In this document: one piece after another, positions 27,848 to 39,790 of the stretch
Layout: each line of letters begins with the position of its first letter
Numbering within the stretch: the first letter of the stretch is position 1
From: Monomorium pharaonis
Lineage: Eukaryota; Arthropoda; Insecta; Hymenoptera; Formicidae
Length of the DNA stretch: 64,000 nucleotides
Assembly: GCF_013373865.1 (NCBI RefSeq)
Contig: NC_050470.1
Span: forward strand, 29,929,585-29,993,584
Direction: 5' to 3'
Translations under genes and position numbers: made by a program
Notes under the pieces: model-generated
Told to the model about the DNA's origin: nothing
What the model saw: the letters and a program-made list of their open reading frames with translations, nothing else
Databases searched by the model: none

Positions 27848-29158
27848 GATAAATTGTAAAAATAAATTTTTTTGGAAAAATATCAATTTGTAATCAAAAA
27901 TGGTGTGTAATACTTTTACATATGTAACATTGTGATAGTATATGTTAGTTTTTGTGCTTAGAGCTTATATAAAGAAACCAGCAAGGGGGTTGTAAATGTT
28001 AAAGCACCGAATAATTTCTAATTTAAATATAAAGTGGCGTTCGAAAACATCACCCGAGTGTTCCCACGTATCTTTTTATCGTTGTTGTTCGTCGAATCTA
28101 AAACAAGGATAAAATGATATTCGAGGGTATTCAGCTGGCGTTTCTCAACACAAACTTAGTAAAACATATAGTACTGTAATACATGACAATAATTTTTTGT
28201 AGAGTCGTCGCAAGAAAATGTGCGAGTTTGTTGTACAAAAGCGCATTTTAACAAGGGAAATGTTATATTTAAAAATCAATTTTCCACTTCTAACGCATAT
28301 GCTCTTTTACTTTAGATTTTATTCTTCCAAAATAAATATTCCAATTAATTCAACAAGACTCTTTTTTTCAGTGTGAATAACGTCAGATATTATTAGGAGC
28401 GGAAAAAACAATGTAAAAAAATAGAATGTTAGAATCAATTAGAAGTTGTACTAGTAGTTAATAGCAAAGCAGATTCGACTTACTCTTTACTGTATTGAAC
28501 TGCTAAAACTTTCTATCTCAAGAAATATTGGAGGATGTTTAAGAGAATATTAAAGGAAAAAATTTACTTTCTCACTTTGCTATTCAACTCACAATAATTC
28601 GATTTAAATTAGACACATTACTGGCTGGAATAAACATTAAATAATAATAAAAAAAATATATATGTTAAGTTTTGTAAAGTTTTGAAAAACACAGAGTGTA
28701 ACTTTGGGAAATCAAATAAAAAGCAAATTTTCTCTTCCAACATTAATTATATAAGCAATTGAAAGATATTCTGTTAAAAAAATACTACAATATTTCATTG
28801 ATGACTATTCAAGAATATGCTTTTATTTCAACAAAGATAAAATCTGTATTAAAGATAAGCTAATTTTTTATTATTAAAATAATGTATTTTCTAGGAGTTT
28901 ACATCTTCTATATATCTATTTAATTTTGATTACAAATGTATGTAAGAGTAAACCTACTGCCAGCAAATTTATTTCTGAAAATAATTACATACAAAAATCT
29001 TAGTATGTTACAGTATATTATACATTTTCGCATGCAATATACGGGTGAATTTAATAAAAAATTCACTACGTTTTTCTCGAAAACGATTAGAGATAGGGGA
29101 AAAGATAAGCAGAAAGATTTTGATACAAAATATCTCATACTTTATGTCAAAATATAAT

Positions 29159-29337
29159 CTCTCTAAATTATAATCAGTGAAAACTCGACCAAATCAATGA
29201 AATAAATCTGATCTATCAGTGATAATACACGTTTATGAAGTGAAAATAATTGAAAAACAGTGAATATTCACTAATTATCATAGTTATAAGTATGCCACTG
29301 CAAATCAGTAAATATCCACTGATTGCAATTTAAAGAA
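29159..29337 (+). mobile_element. MITE of the CTCTCTAAAT / CAGTGAAAA family, copy A (diverged)
   Basis: It starts CTCTCTAAATTATAATCAGT and shares with the copy at 50767-51006 the words AATCAGTGAAAACTCGA, GACAGTGAATATTCACT-like, ATTATCATAGTTATAAGTATG and AATCAGTAAATATCCACTGA, in the same order. It is shorter (about 180 bp against 240) through internal loss, and its right end (ATTTAAAGAA) is decayed. Located in the presumed first intron of KDM4. Confidence 0.7.
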
Positions 29338-29781
29338 ATAAAATAAAGTATAAAATATTATTTAAATGATTGATTTTTTAATGACTACTTAATATTCTTA
29401 TATACAAAATGATTAGAAAAATCGTAATATGTATAAATATATAATTTTATTCTTAAAAAAATCTTAAAATTTCTACCTATATAGACACATCTATCTAGAA
29501 AAAAAAAAAATGTCTCTCCAATTTGTATCTTACAATTTTGATAATATATGTTTTCCTCTTATCTTTAACCATTTTCGAGAAAAACGTGATAAATTTCAAT
29601 TAAATCATAAATTATGCAATAAGACTGTGTATGTATATGTATACAGCAAAGATATTGAAGGTAAACAATATTAAAAATATCAAAAAATTTTTGATGAAAT
29701 AATAAAACATTCTTCTTCAATAATATGCAATGAATTAACGTTCTAAGGAGTATAAATCATGTGAATAGGTAATGATATTAA

Positions 29782-30180
29782 AGGCCGACAGTTGTTGGCT
29801 ATGCGTATATTTAAATTAGTTATTTAAAAAACAAGGTTTATGCTACATAGACGTTTCGACCCTCTTCAATACATTAACATTCAATAATGATAAATATATA
29901 ATAATCAATCAAGAAATTAGTAACTTGAATTCGATTTTGAGAACACGTTACATGTAGGGTGCATAGTTAATAAATGAAAGTACCACGTAAAGAATCTAAG
30001 TATCACGTAAAAATTCTTTACGCGGTACTTTAATCTATTAACTATGCACCCCACATCGATGTACCGAGACCTTCTCATCAAAATCGAATTCAAGTTATCA
30101 AGGGTCGAAAAGGTTGTCTACGTTTTTATTCTTTAAATAATAAATTTAATTATATACATGACCAACCAGTATTGGCGCCT
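29782..30180. mobile_element. 399 bp foldback element with AGGC ends and TAA target duplication
   Basis: The left end AGGCCGACAGTTGTTGGCTA is an inverted match to the right end (on the other strand AGGCGCCAATACTGGTTGGT). TAA flanks both sides (29779-29781 and 30181-30183). Inverted similarity continues through TTTAAA, ACGT.TTCGACCCT and AACTTGAATTCGATTTT, and ends in a central hairpin whose arms read GGGTGCATAGTTAAT. The small element at 56353-56491 has the same AGGCCG start and also a TAA duplication. The three-base TWA target is the habit of PIF/Harbinger-type elements. No coding sequence is present. Confidence 0.75.
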
Positions 30181-31099
30181 TAACTTTAGAATGTTATTGT
30201 GAGTAAATTTTCACTCAGGTACACTAATTTCAATTAGTTTAGTTTTTGTTATTAAAATTTTGATAGTTTAAAATAATATTAATAGGATTCTTTTATATTA
30301 AAACAGCATTAGTTCAATTATTCTAACACCTTGCAACATAGTTTAGAAAATAAGTGTAATTTTACATTTTTCTCACTTATTAATATTTATTTTACATGTA
30401 TTCTAATATATTTTCCATGGTATTCTAATATATTTGATTGTTCATATTTAATTTATAAGTGGAGTTGAAAAAAATATTTTTTCATTATAAAAAATAATTT
30501 CTTGGAAACTATTTAAGATGAGGCTGAAAATTTGACTTAATATTCTTCACATGGCAAAATATACCATAAAAATAAAAAATTATAGTTTTATCTTTAAATT
30601 TTTGCAATCTGACTTCAGATCTTTATAATTAGCCATCCCAAAAACAGAAATGCAAGATTTCATAGAAATCCATTAGAAAAAAATGTGCCACACAAAAGGT
30701 TGAAGGATGACATTATGTTTAATTGAAATCGGAATAGAATTGTATTACATTTGCAACTTAATTGCACTTCTAACTCAAACCTAGGTACAATATCGAGCAT
30801 TAAGGGTTGCGCACACAACGTACAATATTACATAATATAAAATGTAAAATATTTGTTATCATCGCGTTTCATTCATGCGTAAGCGACATTCTCGCACGTG
30901 GCCTGCCGCTTTTAATCCCTACAGATTGCAAATCTTTAAAAAGTGACATCACGCTTTGTAGCGCGCGCGTTATCGAAGGGCTATTGCATCATGCTCGTAT
31001 ATTAATTGCATTTTTTGATTGGCATTGATACTCCGATATCTTCGGCGAGTATTAAATTGAATTATATTTGTTTTGCCCTCGTGCCTTACTCAGTCATCG

Positions 31100-32720
31100 C
31101 ATTAAGCGGCATTCGCGCACGTGGACGACTCTGCGTTTAATCGTCAGGTATCGTAACAGGCCCTTGAGGAATGACGTCATGCCTCATTGACATCGCGACG
31201 CGGTGTTACCTCACGCTTGCATGTCAATTATATTTTTGACCCGAACGGCATGACACTTCCGGCAAGGCGTTAAACAAGCACGTTTCCCGTAAAATTGCAA
31301 CGTACAAAGTGTATATATAGTCACCGTGCTCATTCGAGTTTCTCGTGCACGTTTGAACCTCTCGAGGATCTTTCGGGATCTCTCTCGCCAGATAAACGTC
31401 GCGCATTTCATTGAAATCAGGATAGCATCGGCGTCACGCTCACGGACCAATTGCAACTGCCAGTTCCGAACCGCACGGACACTTGGCGAGTGTTTTAGAG
31501 AAGCGTTCGCGTGACAACGTGCATGCGATACATGTATAAAATTACTCGTTGCAAACATCATTCGTCGTCTCATCACGTGCTCGTCGTCTCTGAGAGATCT
31601 AGGACGCTCCGCAACGCGTGTGGCTTAACGCGTAAACAAACCGTGGAGCATGAGAAGACACATAGAAAGAAAAAGAGAAAGAGAGAAAGAGAGAGAGAAA
31701 GGGAGCATACCGGAAAAGTCATCTCGTGCGACAGGACGACTCGAAGCGGAAGAGGGGCTGGCGAATCAAAAGTCGAATGCGCAATTTCCGGAAAATATTC
31801 TGAGCATACGTAGGCCGTAAGTTTTCGGAGCACGCGGCACGAGAGAAACGAAGGGAGGGGGTGCCACCTCTAGGTGGTGATGATGGTGGAAAGAGTCTAT
31901 AAACAAAATGGTAGTTATCTATTGTTGCCCAGGACTCGTCGCGGGTGGAAGGGTCTTCGCGATCCGGACGATCCGTCCGACGTGCTCGACGAGAGATTCG
32001 TTCGTTTCGTCGCGCGGGAGAGTTCGCTCTCCTCGATTTCGATGATTGTCCGATACGTCTGTGCGCGCGTACGTGCGTACATGCGTGCCTGCCTGACGCG
32101 GCGGACGCGGGGACACGCTCGCGAGGAGGAGAGCTCGACGGTAGGGACGGTCGTCGAAAGATAAAGCCACGGGTTGGACGAGCGGCGTCGTCGCGCCCGC
32201 ATCGCAGAAAATCGTCAGCGGTACTTACACGACAGACACGTCCAGGGATCGCTTCCCTCTGTATCACTACCATCGTCCGCGAAATCCTTTCGTGAATGTC
32301 ACCAATTCTTCAATGACACACACCGCGCACTGTCCTTGTCGTCGTCGTCGTAGAACTCGTAGACGATGTTACGAGCGGCGCGTCGTCCATACGATAGATC
32401 CGCCGTGGTGGCGTTCCAGCTCAACTCCAGATCGACCGTGATGCCGTCTGCCGGACGAGTGCGAGGCTCCAAATCTCGGCGTTTTGTCACGTACGCCAAG
32501 CAGTAGGCAGTGGCGTACGTCGCCGACGAAAATTTTGGGGAAACCTGGGGGATCTCGCACACTCGTAGGAACCGCGGAAAACGGGAGACGGAACGGGGGG
32601 AAGATTCCGCGCGACAGTTGCGACTCGGCACTTCGACCACTGGTAACTTTGATCGAACTTCACTTTCGAGCTACTCAATCGATAATTGGTTCAAGCCAGA
32701 GAGAATAAGCCTGAAAGTGG
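31100..32720. promoter_or_regulatory. CpG-rich island, probable KDM4 promoter and noncoding first exon
   Basis: CpG-dense, GC-rich sequence stands out sharply from the AT-rich surroundings, about 4 kb upstream of the KDM4 start codon. On the minus strand a good donor (GTCGT followed by GTAAGTACC) ends a candidate noncoding exon at 32229. It fits the acceptor at 27534 that precedes the ATG. The island also holds a perfect CRE-type palindrome TGACGTCA (31172-31179), a TATATATA box on the plus strand (31312-31319) and a purine tract (about 31670-31703). Many open frames across it on both strands are expected from its composition. One of them, 32640-32299 (-), is the longest without recognised similarity. 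The precise start site is unknown. Confidence 0.55.
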
Positions 32721-33199
32721 CTACCGCGGTCTTTTTCATGCGGCTTTTCAACACTCAATAAAATCCCGTACGGATAGCATGCTACATCCAAAAGATAATA
32801 ATACACATGCGTGCAATTTTGGTCGCGTTCGTACTATTTACATGAAACGTCGGTAACAGTTATCAATTATAAATGTATCTATTATTTTTCACATTTTAAT
32901 TTTCTTGTATAAATAAATAAATGTATTATTTAATCGGTATGTTTCCATACAAAGAAAATTTTATTCTAGATTTACAGTCATTTATTAATATAAATTAAAC
33001 AAAAATATTCTAAATTTTATCATAATATCAAATGTAAATGATAATAAATAAAAATTTGCCTAACAGTGTAAGAAAAGAATTACACGATTCGTTGATCTCA
33101 ATCGCATTAGCGGTTGCATGACATTTAAAAGGTGAAACAAATTTTGCAATTATTAATTCATTCAGTCTTTCCGTAATTGATGTACGTTATAATATACTA

Positions 33200-33294
33200 G
33201 ACTGCATTCCGATATTAACTGCCATTACTGAAAATCTACTATGTGATGTAAACTATAGATTTTCAGTACTGGCAGTGGATATCAGAATGCAGCC
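33200..33294. mobile_element. 95 bp hairpin MITE flanked by TA
   Basis: The element is essentially two inverted copies of about 45 bp. The left end GACTGCATTCCGATATTAAC is matched on the other strand by GGCTGCATTCTGATATCCAC, and similarity continues through CTGCCA.TACTGAAAATCTA to the centre. TA flanks both ends (33198-33199 and 33295-33296), as for mariner-type targets. Confidence 0.75.
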
Positions 33295-33296
33295 TA

Positions 33297-35055
33297 CATC
33301 TTATTTAATTATTTTAATCGAACAAGAAAATCACACAGGACGAGAAGCCGACGGTATTTCTTCATCTGACGGTATCACTTGATAACATAGTCGATTAACA
33401 ATTGTTTAATGGCTGACAAGTGTGAATTACTACTTGGTTCGTTATCACGAAAGAGAAGGAAAAATAAAATACTCAGTATTATAAGCCATATTAGTCTTCT
33501 TCTTTGTTGTTTTAATTGGAAAGAATGCGACAATTTTCTGCTGAAAAATAATTACGTTAACAATCTTATATACTTTAATAAAATAATAATTAAACAAAAA
33601 ATTACCTTAATCTTCTCTCAGAATATTTTCATTATCAAAAACTTCGGGAGAAACTGCCTTCTTTTCCTCCTTTTCCTTTATGTCCATCAAAATTTGTTAT
33701 TGCTTGTTGCATAATTTATTGTACTTTGACTGTTTGAATGTTATTTTCTTCCCTCGTGCTATGACAAGATTCAGTTTGTTTGAAAATACCCTGTAATTCA
33801 TTGATACTATTGGAATTTCAATTAAAAAATATTTTAAAAATATTCAATAAAGATTTCTTTTGAATTTTTTTACAGACATTTGATAGTTATATTTTAAGAT
33901 TGTTACAGTACTAATATGTAAAAAGAATACTTTAATGGTACAATAATGTACAAATATGTATCTCGTATACGATCAATTTTTCATCTATTTAAAGTAATTA
34001 AAAAAATATGAAAATTCATAAACATACACTTTTTAGGTTTTAGAACAAATACATGCATTTTGAAAAAAAACATACAATTATATTTATAATTTGTAATAAT
34101 AATTTAATTATCGAAGATTATACCATATAATAATTGTATCTTAAAGGTTAATAGATATTTTAAATACTAGTGCAAGATATTTATAAAAAAAAATCTAAGT
34201 CCACATTACTAACTTGGTACAATCTAGTTTTTCGATCTCCTGTTTCAGGGATTCACAGCTGAAAGATGACCTTTTGCGAGTCATACGTGTCTAAAAACAA
34301 AATTTTGCTGTCTCAGTGGTGTTCTGTATAAATCACAAGACAAAAAATCTAAACAACACAAAAAGAACAAAAAATAAATACATGTAATCTTTATGTGCAT
34401 CAATGTGTTAATAGTGCATAACGCAAGAGAATAACCACATTGAAAAATCCCATAGAAATACAAGCTCTATAAAGTGAAAATTCAAAGCTAAAAATAAGAC
34501 AATTTACCTTTGTTATATCCTATGTACTACCCATTGGCCGAGACATTGTGACTATGCTGGCTTTCCTTCTAGCCACCTGAAAAAAAGTTGACAAAAAAAA
34601 ACAGAATGATTAATTGACAGAACAAAATTATATCTAATATGAAGAAGTTAAATATATAAAAACAAAGAATGCATAGTTAGTAAATGTTAATGTAGATAAT
34701 AAATTTTTGATAACATAGGAATATTATATGTATCATGCGTATTTCATGTATACGTAGGATTACTGCAGCAGTGTGGAACAATTACCAGTAAATAACTGTT
34801 TAAGAAAAATAATAAGACTTCAAAATAAGTTGCAAATATTTTTTAATTTAAACTTTATATATATAAAATTAATTAAAAAAACATTTTCTACTTGAAAATG
34901 GTAATTATATATTAAGTTTTTTTCTATTTGTTCATTGACTGGTATAATGATCTAATCCTATCTATAAAAAATACCAAGGAGAATAAAATACATACAACTG
35001 TTGTGTTGTAAAAAATTCATATTTGTAGGAATAAACTGTGAAGCCCATCTTTTTT
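33297..35055. other. Intergenic, nothing recognised
   Basis: AT-rich DNA between the KDM4 promoter island and the TLS1-like pseudogene. A minus-strand segment at about 34513-34577 is bounded by a fair acceptor and could be a 3' exon of the pseudogene's old transcript. Its translation matches nothing I know. No other feature is supported. Confidence 0.4.
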
Positions 35056-35945
35056 TTAGTGTTTGTCCCAAAGAAGTTTTAATTTTGCCTCCTTCGTAGG
35101 CTTCAATGTTACAAATTTTGGTTCTGAAAATTAATTATACTTTTAAAGAAAATATTGATTATAAAACTTATGTTTTAAAAATTGTACAACTACAAATAAA
35201 GTTGAATCACCATTTAATGTTGCTTTAACTTTGACGAATTATTTCCACAGACTTGCATGCAATATACATTTAACAATCTAAAAATATTTATCGTATAATT
35301 GTAATATAAATGTACTCACTCTATGCCAAGATTGACTTCTAAAATACTAAATAGCATTTGATTCAAAAGCATTTCCTCGCTACAATTGATTGAGCTTTGC
35401 CTCAAATGTTATGGTACTGAACACAACGCTGCTTCCTCTGGTCAAGTTGTATGTACATTTCTTCATCCTCATTACATTTGATCTCTGTATTAAATTCCAA
35501 TACAAGTATCATACGCGTTGTTCAGCTTATGTTTTGTATTCTTCAGCGCAGCCATATTTTCCTCTGGTTTTCATATTAAAGAGATCCAATTAAATTAACA
35601 TAGACCTTACATTACCTTTCTTATCTATCGTGTATTTTACTTTTATTACATATAAAAGTGTCTTACTGTCAATACATTAAATGCGACGCTTTCTCCAAGG
35701 GCCAAACCAACAATATCGACGCCAGCCATTCTCTCTCGGAGTTTCTGAATGATCTTCATCTCCTCAACTTTCTCTCTGAAATAGGTCTTCTCTTTATTTA
35801 AGTTCTACGCTACACAATTAATTAAAAACAGAATGATGTGCAATTCTAACTTGACGGAGATTTTTTTCTCCCTCACTGTCATTGTCATCCGAGAAGCTTC
35901 GCATTTCCTTAAAGATTTCGTCTTCTTCTTCTTTTTAAACTGGAT
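35056..35945 (-). pseudogene. Decayed TLS1/C9orf78-like gene, introns retained
   Basis: Read on the minus strand, pieces of the TLS1/C9orf78 family (HCA59; a splicing-associated nuclear protein of about 280-300 residues) appear in order. There is a lysine-rich start KKKKKTKSLRK near 35930, then an acidic DDNDSEGEKNLRQ stretch. An exon at 35775-35667 follows, with good AG and GT borders, reading EEMKIIQKLRERMAGVDIVG. Then come DLFNMKTRG, AYDT.IG and NEDEEM, and finally EEMLLNQMLFSILEVNLGIE, which matches the family's EEMLSNQMLSGIPEVDLGID. The reading frame is broken: a one-base loss after the lysine-rich start, a TAA after the DLFNMKT piece, further shifts around AYDT, and an early stop at 35058-35056. 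The usual C-terminal third was not found. Retained introns argue against a retrocopy and for a duplicated or dying gene copy. The identification rests on remembered family sequence. Confidence 0.72.
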
Positions 35946-36074
35946 ATTATGCGTTTCGTCGTCGTCGCATCCCATTCTTTTTTAATTAATTAAACCTGCT
36001 ATATTGAACTACCTCCTTCCAAGTAAAATCCAAACAGGGGGGTATTTTCAAGGTTAGTTTCGTCCGAAGGTTAG

Positions 36075-36090
36075 TTCCGTCGCGACGGAA
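36075..36090. promoter_or_regulatory. 16 bp perfect palindrome TTCCGTCGCGACGGAA
   Basis: A perfect self-complementary 16-mer in a small CpG-containing patch just upstream of the TLS1-like pseudogene and about 400 bp before the candidate spliced transcript. It could be a dimeric protein site in a former shared promoter. That is inference from position and symmetry only. Confidence 0.35.
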
Positions 36091-38309
36091 TCAATGTTCC
36101 CAAAACTGACTGGAAAAATTATTGTAAATAAAAAAATACATTTTTATTAAAAAAACAATATTTTTCTGTTACTTTATATAAATTTAATGTATAGATAAAA
36201 TAATTTATTTAATAATATCGAATCTATCGAATCAATTATCGATCGATGTGAGAGATCGATTTAACTCATATTTTAATTTACGCATACTTTTTATTTTTAT
36301 GTAAAAGTAATTACAATTTGTGAAACATGAATTAATAATAATTAGCTTTATTAGTGTGAAAAACGCAAAGTTTAAAACGGTATATATATATATATATATC
36401 GCAGAAGCACTCATCTTGACGCGTGAAGTTAGCGCTAGAGATGATCATCTCTGGCTCGAGCCAACTAATTCGGTTCTCTATTATAGGGGTTCACATACCT
36501 TTCGGAACGGAACGGGACGCTGGGTTCACTTTCTTTCCGGAACGGAACGGGACGTGGGACAGACAGCTCCCGATCGAGTCTTCTTCGGAAATCATCTAAT
36601 CGGTAAATATGATGCATATTTAGCTTGTACCGTGTTTTGTGCGAACGCGTATTCCTCGTAGCGTAAATCGCGACGTGTGTAGCGGTCGGGCGATTAATAC
36701 ATGCGACAATAATTCCGTGCCAAAGTCGATCGCGCGGGAAAGGTACCCCTTTCGCCATATTAACAGCGTTCTCTCTTTATTTCACTCGCGGAATCCGTGA
36801 CAATCAGTAGCAATCCCGAGGCGTATCGGTTCCGCGACGTGTAATCGCCGCGCGAAGTTAATCCGGACGATAAATGAAACTGTCTCAGGTCATTCTAAAT
36901 CATATTTACCTGTCATTTTCAGATGTGGAACGACACGCCGCCGCAAGTGCTACAACAAGTGCTATCGCTAAGTATTTAATCGGTAAGTCTTATTAGGTTA
37001 AATTTGTGTCGTAAATCGCTCGAACGCGTATACACTCATACTCGTTCGAACGCAGATCGCGATATGTTAATCATGGCCCACGAAGTTAACTGTGGGCAGG
37101 AAAGAAACTTCTATCGCCATTCTTAATTGCATTTTTTTCTCATTTTCAGAACGCGACAGAGGTGGAACGACCCAGCGCTGTATAGAACGGCATCGCAGAT
37201 CATAACTGGTAAGTGTAACGTACATATCTCAGTAAGCAAAAAATAATTTAAGATTTTGTAAATCATGAACTAAGATTTTATTTAATTATAACTCTATCGT
37301 AGTTTATTATAACATTAAAATAACATTAATAAGTATCAAATTTGTTAATTCTTTTTATGAATTGTGATAATGATTTATTTGATGTTTTCAACATCATTTT
37401 AATTTTATACATACAGCTTTCAAATAGAAAACAACTAAATTTATCCAGTAAACTAAATTTCTTTACATCTTCTGTTAAATGAATGAGATTATGAACATTA
37501 TGATTTATAAATTCTTATTTATATAAGTCACCAAATTCTTTTAAAATATTATAATGATTCATTTGCCTAAATACATTTTGTTACTAAATCGTCACATATT
37601 AGTATCCGAATTGCGCAATGTAAAGACAGAAGATGCAGATAATAATGTTTTTAAAAATATGGTTTAATCATCCATGGACCATAATGTAACAAAAAGTTCT
37701 AAATTTAACCGCTTTTCATATGTCATATTCTGTTAATAGGTTTTCTTGCAAATTTATAATGAGTTGATTTACATATTAATTTCAGTTTTTTATTAATTGC
37801 ATCAATATTTTTTTTATTAGACAAGTTTCGTGAATGCCTTTAATACAAAAACTTAACAAACATTTCATAATTTCTAATAGCACAAAATGCATATAGTCTA
37901 AAAAAACATTTGTGACAAGTCCAATTTTTAAATCACATAAAATAGACTTTTTTGGGATAATCTTCATTAGTCTGTAAATAAAATTCATTTATTCGCAGTT
38001 TTGACTTTAATTCTGAAAGAGTCATTCCATTGTTTGTAAATAGACTTCGGGCCAATATTTAATATAACTATTTTATATAACTATAATATAAAGACAACGC
38101 AAAGAATCTTACTGTTTACTTTTAAAACTCAATTATTTAAAGGCAAACTTTTTGTTTAAAAACTTTTTATTTTTTAAATCTATTTTTCTAAAAAAACATT
38201 ACTGTTATTAAGCTTATTATATCCATAAACAGCAATTGGGAATGGCCTGAGTTGCTATTATTCATCAATTTTAACTAAAATGAACCAAAATTGACAGCCA
38301 TTACTTTTT

Positions 38310-38632
38310 GTTAGAAAAAATCCGTAGGAAAAAATTATTAAAAATCGCTGCACAAAAAATTGAATATTTTTGGGCACGAATTTCTGCAGTTTTTAGAGAA
38401 TTTTGTACAAAGTATTTGCCTTCAAAATTCTTCTGCAAAAAATTTTGCAGGATTTTATGTAATTTTGTTAGAATGCAAAAAATTTCAAAAAACATTACAT
38501 ATAATTCTGGAAAATATTGTGCAGAAAAATTCTGAAGATGAAAACATTGTACAAAAATTTGTAAAATGCGCAGAAATTTATCCACAAAAATATGCAATTT
38601 TTGGTGCAATAATTATGCATAATTTTTTCTAT
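38310..38632. mobile_element. Palindromic AT-rich foldback of about 320 bp
   Basis: The left half (GAAAAAATCCGTAGGAAAAA, then AAAATCGCTGCACAAAAAAT, then GGGCACGAATTTCTGC) is an imperfect inverted copy of the right half (GCAGAAATTTATCCACAAAA, then ATTTTTGGTGCAATAATT, then TTTTTTCTATGGAAAT). Overlapping open frames on both strands follow from this symmetry and are not genes. It lies in the intron between exons C and D of the candidate transcript. Confidence 0.6.
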
Positions 38633-38699
38633 GGAAATCCATTAATATTAATTGATATTTTAACTCAATCTCTTGAAAAATTACCTTGAATTAATTGTA

Positions 38700-39790
38700 A
38701 CAATACTTTTGGTTGAAATCTAAAGTGACGTGCTGCACAGTTATGACAATTCTAACGAAAATTATCGATAATACTTGTATAGTTTTGTGCTTTAATATCG
38801 TTTATAAACAGAGTTCTGGCGATTAAAAATTTCCAAATAATTTTTTTTAGCCCGAAACCAACACGACCCTCGTAAAAAAGTATTGTCTTGAGTAGTTACG
38901 AAAATTCAGGCAACATTTCTCGATAAATCTTGTATAGTTCTGTGCTTTGATATCATTATTAGACAGAGTTCTAGCGTTTAAAATTGTGCACATAATTTTA
39001 AATGCGCGAAATCAGCACGACACTCGAAAAAATGTGTCGTGCTGGATAGTTATGACAATTCAGGCGACAAATCTCGGTAGTTCTCGTATAGCTCTGAGCT
39101 TTGATACCTTTTTTAAGCATAGTTCGAGCGTTTAAAATTGTGCACATAATTTTAAATGCCCGAAATCAGCACGACACACGAATTAAACTGTCGTGCTAGA
39201 TAGTTTTGTTCTATCTGTCGACAATTCTCGACAGTTCTCGTATTGATCTGTATTTTTCTATTTTTTTAAACAGAGTTTTATCCTTTAAACGTGTGCACAT
39301 AATTTTAAATGTCCGAAATCAGCAGGACACACGAATTAAACTGTCGTGCTGGATAGTTTTGACATATCTGGCGACAATTCTCTACAGTTCTCGTATAGCT
39401 CCGTGCTTTGACATCGTTTTTAAACAGAGTTCTATCGTTTAAAATTGTTCACATAATTTTAAATGCGCGAAATCAGTACGTCACTCGAAAAAATGTGTCG
39501 TGCTGGATAGTTATGACAATTCTGGCGACAAATCTCGGTAGTTCTCGTATAGCTCCGTGCTTTGACATCGTTTTTAAACAGAGTTTTAGCGTTTAAAATT
39601 GTGCACATAATTTTAAATACGCAAAATCAGGACGACTCTCGAGTAAAGGTGTCGTGCTGAATAGTTATAACAATTCTAGCAACATTTTTTGGGATTTCTG
39701 GGATAGTTCTATGTTTTGATATCCTTTTTTATACAGGGAATACATTTTTGAATGGAAAATTTCCAGTGGCTTTTTTCAATCAGTCTTCCT
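38700..39790. repeat. Satellite block 1: about seven units of about 154 bp
   Basis: The word GTGCTGGATAGTT (or a variant) recurs at about 38732, 38889, 39044, 39199, 39352, 39505 and 39657, a spacing of 152-157 bp. Each unit contains an inverted pair, CAGCACGACA and TGTCGTGCTG, separated by about 15 bp, followed by a GACAATTCTGGCGAC word, CTCGTATAGCTCCGTGCTTT and AACAGAGTTCTATCGTTTAA. Units differ by roughly 10-20 per cent, least in the middle of the block. The same unit makes up block 2 at 42.28-43.35 kb. Confidence 0.9.

Noticed and set aside
31719..32295. Overlapping arginine- and serine-rich open frames on both strands
   Set aside because: GC-rich, CpG-dense DNA has few stop codons; frames overlap on both strands, with no recognisable domain or splice support.
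38301..38689. Three overlapping open frames of 75-109 codons on both strands
   Set aside because: They arise from an AT-rich palindrome; the proteins on the two strands mirror each other.
38947..39596. Recurrent similar open frames (repeated SFLNRVLSFK-like peptides), also near 43073
   Set aside because: Each is a partial translation of the 154 bp satellite unit; the frame closes within about one unit.
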